Below, piece after piece: positions 3,918 to 8,637 of a DNA stretch of 8,637 nt. Position 1 is the stretch's first letter; every line of letters starts with the position of its first letter. The notes beneath the pieces were generated by a model that saw nothing but the letters and a program-made list of their open reading frames with translations, did no database searches and was not told the DNA's origin. Location of the stretch: contig JAISVP010000014.1 of the NCBI GenBank assembly GCA_031271475.1, forward strand, positions 1-8,637. The letters run 5' to 3'. The stretch is from Oscillospiraceae bacterium (GTDB lineage Bacteria; Bacillota; Clostridia; Oscillospirales; Ruminococcaceae). A program made the position numbers and the translations under genes.

Positions 3918-6851
3918 ATGAACTATACTTTGGGTATTGACGTCGGTTCAACCACCGTAAAGACAGTAATGCTTGACGGTGATAAAAACATCGTGTATTC
4001 GGAATATGAACGTCATTATTCCAAAGTACAGGAAACGGCGGCGGCACAAATTGAAAAGCTTGCAGAAAAATATCCCGATATACGGGTAAAGGCGGCCGTT
4101 ACGGGATCGGCGGGGCTTGGACTTTCCGGAAGTGCGCAGCTTCCGTTTGTACAGGAAGTATATGCGGCGACAGTAGCGGTAAAGGAAGATTATCCCGATG
4201 CGGATTCCGTTGTGGAATTAGGCGGAGAGGATGCAAAAATTATTTTCCTTACGGGGGGACTTGAACAGAGAATGAACGGTTCGTGTGCGGGAGGCACGGG
4301 TGCGTTTATAGACCAAATGGCGACTTTATGGGGGATTTCCACACCCGAGATGGACAAACTCTCACTGAATGCAAAAAAAACATATCCGATAGCCTCCAGA
4401 TGCGGGGTATTTGCAAAATCTGACATACAGCCTTTGCTTAATCAGGGAGCGGCACGCGAAGATATTGCCGCAAGTATTTTCCAGGCAGTGGTCGACCAGA
4501 CTGTGTCGGGACTCGCGCAAGGACGCACAATCGAAGGGAAAGTACTGTTTTTAGGCGGGCCGCTGTCGTTTCTGCAAGGGTTAAGGAAAGCGTTTAAGAC
4601 AACGCTTAATTTAGAGGAAGGCGCGGTTTTTCCGGATAACGCACCTGTGTTTATGGCATACGGAAGCGCGCTTTTTGCGGCAAACAGCGAGGATGTTTTC
4701 ACGCTTGAAGAAGTTGCGTACAAGATAAAACACGCTAAAATGGCAGGAATCACCACCACCGGCGAAAGACTGTTTGAATCGCATCAGGCTTATGAAGAAT
4801 TTATTTCACGGCATCAGAAAAACGATTTGAACTATGCGGATATACGCACTTACAAAGGGGATGCGTATTTGGGAATTGACGCCGGTTCGACTACTACTAA
4901 AATGGTATTAATCACGGAAAAAGGCGATTTGCTGTATAAATACTATGCCCCGAACAAGGGTGAACCTCTTGACAGAATCACGGACAAATTAAGGGAACTG
5001 TATGCGGTTAAGAATGAAGGAACCGTGATTAAAGGCTCCGCCGTCACAGGCTACGGCGAGGAATTGCTGAAAGCCGGACTGTCCGTGGACTGCGGCGTGG
5101 TAGAAACCGTGGCACATTTCAAAGCGGCGGCATACTTTAAGAATGACGTTGATTTCATAATAGACATCGGCGGACAGGATATAAAATGTTTTAAAATCAA
5201 AATGGGCGCGATTGACAGCATTATGCTTAATGAGGCGTGTTCCTCGGGGTGCGGCTCTTTTATACAGACTTTTGCGGAAGCTTTGGGGTATAATATAGAA
5301 GAGTTTTCAAAACTCGGACTGTTTGCAAAAAATCCTGTGGATTTAGGTTCACGCTGTACCGTATTTATGAACAGCAGTGTAAAGCAGGCACAGAAAGACG
5401 GAGCTTCCGTTGAAGATATTTCCGCAGGGCTTTCCATGTCCGTAATAAAAAACGCGGTATACAAGGTAATCCGCGCGCATTCGGCTGACGAACTGGGCAA
5501 GAACATTGTCGTACAGGGGGGAACTTTCCTCAATGACGCGATTTTGCGTTCATTTGAAATGGAATTGGGCAGGAATGTAATAAGACCGTCCATATCCGGA
5601 CTTATGGGTGCGTTCGGCGCGGCACTGTATGCCAAAGAAAAAGCGGAGCATAACAGCCGGGAAACCCGGACGGGGTTAATCACCCCGGAGGAACTCGAAC
5701 ATTTCTCGTATAAATCGGAAACGGCGCACTGTAAAGGCTGTACGGCAAACTGCACGCTTAATATTATAACATTCAGTAACGGACGCAAATTTATATCCGG
5801 GAACCGCTGTGAAAGAGGTGCGGGTATAAAAACGCCGTCCGGTCCGCTGTGTATGTATGAATACAAGCGTGAGAAATTAAACGCAATGCGTCAGAGCAAA
5901 GTCGTTAAGGCAAAAGCAAAAGTCGGACTGCCTTTGGTGCTGAACTTTTATGAATTAATGCCGTTTTGGAAGACCTTCTTTGAGGAATTGGGATTCCAGA
6001 CGGTAATTTCGGATGAAAGCACAAGAGAAACCTTTGATACAGGACTGCATACCAGTACGTCTGACACGGTAGGTTATCCCGCACAAGTACTCCACGGGCA
6101 TATTGAGGATCTGCTGGAAAAGGGTGCGGATTTCATTTTCTATCCGTGTATGACTTTTAACATAGACGACAGCAGCGGTGTAAATCATTACAACTGTCCG
6201 CTTGTGGCATACTATCCGGAACTGATTGCCGCCAATAACCCAAAACTGAATGCCGACAATTTTCTGTACCCGTATCTGGACTTAAACAGCAAAGAAAATG
6301 CGGCAAGTGTAATGCGCAAGACGCTTTGCAAATATAATTTACAAAGCGGTAAAATTTCCGCGGCGCTGACAAAAAGTTATGCGGCATTGGATGAGTTCAT
6401 GAAAGACATCGCAAATCAGGGAGAGGAAGTCATTGCAAAGGCAAGGGCACAGGGAAAGAATATAATCCTTTTATGCGGCAGACCGTATCATGCGGACGCT
6501 GAAATAAATCACGGTATAAACAAGTTAATAACCGGGTTGGGAATGGCAGTAATCGCGGAAGACTCGCTGGTACATCTGGGGAAAGCCGAAAACTTAGGGA
6601 TTTTAAATCAGTGGACTTATCACGCAAGGATATTTAATGCCGTAGAATATGCCCTGACGCAGCCGGACATCTATGTTATACAGCTTGTGTCATTCGGGTG
6701 CGGAATTGACTCAATCATCGGCGATGAGGTAATGGAACGGCTTGAAAGGTCGGGCAGACTTTATACACAGCTGAAAATAGACGAAATCAATAACTTAGGA
6801 GCGGCAAAAATCAGAATCCGCAGTCTTATGGCGGCAATGGGCGATAAGTGA
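3918..6851 (+). CDS. Double-domain acyl-CoA dehydratase activase with DUF2229 (N-terminal part of a split protein)
   Basis: A 977-residue protein of the BcrAD/BadFG/HgdC activase family. Two ASKHA ATPase domains are in tandem. Domain 1 has LGIDVGSTT (5-13), NGSC123-AGGTGAF and SRC162-GVFAKS. Domain 2 has LGIDAGSTTTK (318-328), NEAC441-SSGC-GSF and SRC480-TVFMNS. In HgdC the equivalent cysteines, two per subunit, hold a [4Fe-4S] cluster across a homodimer; here one chain carries both pairs. C605-x2-C608-x3-C612 and C631 begin the next region, probably a metal or cluster site, followed by the DUF2229 domain (about 665-975). Family members use ATP to inject an electron into 2-hydroxyacyl-CoA dehydratases, but the substrate of these giant versions is unknown. 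Relatives of about 1,400 residues continue into a dehydratase-like domain; here the chain stops after KIRIRSLMAAMGDK, and that domain is encoded from 7764. The start is set by AGGAG nine bases upstream of the ATG and by LGIDVGS at residue 5. Probably cotranscribed with hom. Confidence 0.93.
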   Translation: MNYTLGIDVGSTTVKTVMLDGDKNIVYSEYERHYSKVQETAAAQIEKLAEKYPDIRVKAAVTGSAGLGLSGSAQLPFVQEVYAATVAVKEDYPDADSVVELGGEDAKIIFLTGGLEQRMNGSCAGGTGAFIDQMATLWGISTPEMDKLSLNAKKTYPIASRCGVFAKSDIQPLLNQGAAREDIAASIFQAVVDQTVSGLAQGRTIEGKVLFLGGPLSFLQGLRKAFKTTLNLEEGAVFPDNAPVFMAYGSALFAANSEDVFTLEEVAYKIKHAKMAGITTTGERLFESHQAYEEFISRHQKNDLNYADIRTYKGDAYLGIDAGSTTTKMVLITEKGDLLYKYYAPNKGEPLDRITDKLRELYAVKNEGTVIKGSAVTGYGEELLKAGLSVDCGVVETVAHFKAAAYFKNDVDFIIDIGGQDIKCFKIKMGAIDSIMLNEACSSGCGSFIQTFAEALGYNIEEFSKLGLFAKNPVDLGSRCTVFMNSSVKQAQKDGASVEDISAGLSMSVIKNAVYKVIRAHSADELGKNIVVQGGTFLNDAILRSFEMELGRNVIRPSISGLMGAFGAALYAKEKAEHNSRETRTGLITPEELEHFSYKSETAHCKGCTANCTLNIITFSNGRKFISGNRCERGAGIKTPSGPLCMYEYKREKLNAMRQSKVVKAKAKVGLPLVLNFYELMPFWKTFFEELGFQTVISDESTRETFDTGLHTSTSDTVGYPAQVLHGHIEDLLEKGADFIFYPCMTFNIDDSSGVNHYNCPLVAYYPELIAANNPKLNADNFLYPYLDLNSKENAASVMRKTLCKYNLQSGKISAALTKSYAALDEFMKDIANQGEEVIAKARAQGKNIILLCGRPYHADAEINHGINKLITGLGMAVIAEDSLVHLGKAENLGILNQWTYHARIFNAVEYALTQPDIYVIQLVSFGCGIDSIIGDEVMERLERSGRLYTQLKIDEINNLGAAKIRIRSLMAAMGDK

Positions 6852-6900
6852 TGATAAAAATCAGACATCCCCGGAGCGGAATTTTGCGGAAAAATTATAT

Positions 6901-7006
6901 AGCCGTTTCTAACGGCTGCGGTCTCGGCTTTGCCCAGACCCCCGCACGTAAATGCGTGCGTCAGTGAGAACTTCGCTTAGCGACGTTCCCGATCGGAATT
7001 ACTGTA
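6901..7006 (+). repeat. Hairpin leader repeat, left copy, upstream of the broken NTF2-like gene
   Basis: AGCCGT and ACGGCT (6901-6906, 6912-6917) form a hairpin with loop TTCTA. Next come the mini-hairpin GGCTTTGCC, the hairpin CGCACG...CGTGCG, and GTGAGAACTTCGCTTAGCG with partial pairing to CGTTCCC. The repeat closes with GATCGGAATTACTGTA (6991-7006), just before AGGAGGTGA and the ATG at 7028. The right copy (7677-7740) has the first hairpin, GGCTTAGCC and the same closing motif, but lacks about 50 bases of the middle. No U tract follows any stem, so these are not terminators. Confidence 0.72.
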
Positions 7007-7027
7007 TTAAAGAGAGGAGGTGAGAGA

Positions 7028-7558
7028 ATGGGAAGCACGTGGAAAAAATGGGCCAGAGCAATATTAATAGTTGCGGCAATTCTGGCAGCGGTATGGTTTG
7101 GATTTTCCGGAATTTACGGAACTATATGCGGAGATACTAAAGTTGAACGCGGTTTAAGCGCAACGGAAACTGTAGAAAAGTTCTTCAAATACTGGGGCGA
7201 CGGTAATATGAAGGGCAGAGAAGTAATCTGTGTGGGCACAGAACCGGGATCGGCAGGCGAAAAATTCCAAACTTCGAAAAACTTTGACGTTAACGGACTG
7301 TTCTGTACATTTACAGTCCATAAAGACAAGTTTTAAGCGATAAGTCTTTATGACACAAAGAAGAAATTCACGCAGAAAGTTTTAGATAATTTCTATGAAT
7401 TCCACTATATGAAGATACCGTTTGCATTGGAAAGCAGCTTTGACGGCGGTGAAAAAACCGGACTGAGTGACGGTGCGTATGCGGGCGCGAAAGTACTTTT
7501 GGTTAGAGAAGAGTATGAAGGCGACTGGAGAATTTACAGTTTTACAACAGAAGATTAG
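7028..7558 (+). pseudogene. Membrane-anchored NTF2/DUF4829-like protein gene interrupted by an in-frame TAA
   Basis: The frame runs 176 codons from ATG 7028 (AGGAGGTGA at 7015-7023) to TAG 7556-7558, with one internal TAA at 7334-7336. Residues 1-8 are polar or basic, and about 9-29 form one membrane helix that anchors the rest outside the cell. ATETVEKFFKYWGDGNMKGRE (about 45-65) resembles the first helices of NTF2-like/DUF4829 domains. After the TAA the same frame continues as AISLYDTKKKFTQK and ends in a strand pattern LLVREEYEGDWRIYSF, which fits the end of that fold. Both halves therefore belong together. As read, only a 102-residue N-terminal piece is made. TAA is one substitution from CAA, GAA, AAA, TTA or TAT, so a recent nonsense mutation is the simplest explanation; readthrough or a base-call error is possible. 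The gene lies between the two activase halves, and its 3' end is repeated three further times. The family assignment is tentative. Confidence 0.68.
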
Positions 7559-7670
7559 GCTGGGAATAATCTACAGTTTTACGGCAGAAGATTAGGCTGG
7601 GAATAGTCTACAGTTTTACGGCAGAAGATTAGGTTAGAAATAATCTACAGTTTTACGGCAGAAGATTAGG
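7535..7670 (+). repeat. Four tandem 37-bp repeats made from the gene's own 3' end and stop codon
   Basis: TACAGTTTTACRRCAGAAGATTAG-type units begin at 7535, 7572, 7609 and 7646, exactly 37 bases apart. The first is the real gene end (Y-S-F-T-T-E-D-stop). The others encode Y-S-F-T-A-E-D-stop in successive frames, since 37 is not a multiple of three. Linkers (GCTGGGAATAATC and variants) are nearly constant. The last copy ends at 7670, just before the right leader hairpin. Confidence 0.96.
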
Positions 7671-7676
7671 AAACAT

Positions 7677-7740
7677 GTATCACAGCCGTTTCTTACGGCT
7701 GTGATACGGGCTTAGCCTGTTATCAATCGAAATTACTGTA
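7677..7740 (+). repeat. Hairpin leader repeat, right copy, upstream of the C-terminal activase half
   Basis: GTATCACAGCCGT (7677-7689) and ACGGCTGTGATAC (7695-7707) form a 13-bp perfect stem with loop TTCTT. Then come the mini-hairpin GGCTTAGCC (7709-7717) and TCGAAATTACTGTA (7727-7740). It shares hairpin core, loop, second hairpin and closing motif with 6901-7006, while the outer stem is extended by different bases that still pair. AAGGAG (7753-7758) and the ATG (7764) follow directly. No U tract is present. Confidence 0.75.
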
Positions 7741-7763
7741 CCGATATGCAAAAAGGAGTATGA

Positions 7764-8637
7764 ATGACAAAACATCCTCACAGCCCGGCGGCATCGCCGT
7801 CTTATCCCGTATTTACTCCGGAAATGAAGAAAACACATTTGATTTTAGTGCCTGATATGCTGACAGTTCATATCGGGCTTATATTGAGTGTGTTTGAAAG
7901 CAACGGATATCAAACGCAAATGCTTACAGGAGGCGGGCAGGCTGTTGTAGATGAAGGTTTAAAGAATGTCCATAACGACACTTGTTATCCCGCACTGCTG
8001 GTAATCGGACAGTTTATGAATGCGTTAAAAAGCGGTAAATATGACCCGAACAGAATCGCTTTGCTGCTTCCGCAGACAGGAGGAGGATGCCGGGCATCAA
8101 ATTATATAAGCCTTTTAAGGAAAGCATTAAGAAAAAGTTTTCCGCAAGTACCTGTTATATCATTAAATTTCAGCGGACTTGAGGCGGATTCAAGCATAGA
8201 AGTAGACTTAAAGGTGTTTCTGTCATTGCTTGACGCAGTGTTTTACGCCGATATTCTGATGCTTTTATACAACCAATGCAAGCCTTATGAAGTGATTGAA
8301 GGACAAACGGACGCGGTAAGGGCAAAATGGAACAAAAGGCTGTCAAGAATATTTAAAAACAAAGGCAAACATAACCGTAATGCGTTTTACAGAAAAATTC
8401 TCAAAGAGTTCGGGGAGATTGAACGCAAGTCCGTAACCAAGCCGAAAGTCGGTATAATCGGGGAAATTTACGTAAAGTATTCAGCCCTTGCCAATAACAG
8501 TTTAGAAAATTTCCTGCTGACTGAAGGATGCGAACCGGTTGTGCCGCTGTTGTCGGAATTTATTTTGTATGCAACTACGGCAGGTTTTGTCAACGCAAAG
8601 CTTTACGGGCATATGAACTCTTCAATCGTGCGGAATT
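7764..8637 (+). CDS. 2-hydroxyacyl-CoA dehydratase-like C-terminal domain of the activase system, 3'-truncated by the window edge
   Basis: An open frame of 291 codons to the window end, without a stop. It matches the C-terminal domain of giant acyl-CoA dehydratase activase proteins (COG3580/HgdB-like). It opens with F-T-P-E-M-K-K-T-H-L-I-L-V-P-D-M, then DEGLKNVHNDTCYPALLVIGQ (about residues 63-83), ALKSGKYD, and PQTGGGCRASNYISLLRKAL (about 105-124) with its conserved cysteine, and later KVGIIGEIYVKYSALANN. The domain belongs with the activase ATPases in electron transfer onto a dehydratase, but its real substrate is unknown. An in-frame TGA directly precedes the ATG, so 7764 is the first possible start; AAGGAG lies five bases upstream. 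An ATG at 7760 is in another frame. The first 16 residues (rich in H, S and P) look newly acquired ahead of the conserved domain. It is separated from the matching 977-residue part by 912 bases. Confidence 0.88.
   Translation, partial: MTKHPHSPAASPSYPVFTPEMKKTHLILVPDMLTVHIGLILSVFESNGYQTQMLTGGGQAVVDEGLKNVHNDTCYPALLVIGQFMNALKSGKYDPNRIALLLPQTGGGCRASNYISLLRKALRKSFPQVPVISLNFSGLEADSSIEVDLKVFLSLLDAVFYADILMLLYNQCKPYEVIEGQTDAVRAKWNKRLSRIFKNKGKHNRNAFYRKILKEFGEIERKSVTKPKVGIIGEIYVKYSALANNSLENFLLTEGCEPVVPLLSEFILYATTAGFVNAKLYGHMNSSIVRN

Noticed and set aside
5051..5866. Minus-strand 271-residue frame inside the activase gene
   Set aside because: Ser/Pro-rich antisense shadow of a strongly conserved gene; no start signal.
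7028..7558. Stop codon reassignment explaining the internal TAA
   Set aside because: TAA ends the RsbW-like gene normally and no other gene in the window uses it as sense.
7535..7670. CRISPR array
   Set aside because: The 37-bp units are contiguous with no variable spacers, and each is a copy of the preceding gene's end.
6901..7707. Leader hairpins as intrinsic terminators
   Set aside because: None of the stems is followed by a T run; they lie just upstream of ribosome binding sites.

Overview
The window looks like chromosome from a low-to-mid GC gut-type Clostridia, probably Oscillospirales/Ruminococcaceae. This is inferred from the gene content: a DUF6273 protein, an Ala/Thr/Glu-rich small lipoprotein, a TM2 protein, an RsbW-like ATPase and a giant acyl-CoA dehydratase activase. 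The sigma-A promoters and AGGAGGTGA ribosome binding sites are near consensus. No rRNA, tRNA, CRISPR array, transposase or phage gene is visible.

Layout. 2-472 is the 3' part of a DUF6273 gene whose last 48 bases, with the stop codon, occur twice more downstream (to 642). A terminator (671-696) and a gene-free stretch follow. A perfect extended -10 promoter (871-899) drives a 66-residue lipoprotein (965-1165) and a TM2 membrane protein (1207-1404). 1405-1695 holds an inverted copy of a dispersed repeat and a bidirectional terminator. The minus-strand RsbW-like gene (1696-2106) has a 160-bp MITE (2131-2290, TTA target duplication) between its promoter and its start codon. A divergent promoter (2394-2422) and a 200-nt structured leader precede homoserine dehydrogenase (2632-3852), which is followed by a 977-residue activase/DUF2229 protein (3918-6851). 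The DNA coding for the remaining domain of that protein family is found only at 7764 to the window end, as a separate gene. About 0.9 kb lies between the two: a small membrane-anchored NTF2/DUF4829-like gene broken by an in-frame TAA (7028-7558), ending in four 37-bp repeats of its own 3' end. This interval starts and ends with related hairpin-bearing leader repeats (6901-7006 and 7677-7740).

How the genes work together. hom makes homoserine for threonine and methionine synthesis. The activase halves probably form one redox ATPase/dehydratase-like system that in many relatives is a single chain of about 1,400 residues. No direct metabolic link between them is visible beyond likely cotranscription. 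The most unusual signals are (a) two unrelated genes whose stop-codon-bearing 3' ends are tandemly repeated in shifted frames, (b) a hairpin leader repeat present three times and flanking the DNA that separates the two activase halves, and (c) a MITE placed in the 5' UTR of the RsbW-like gene.
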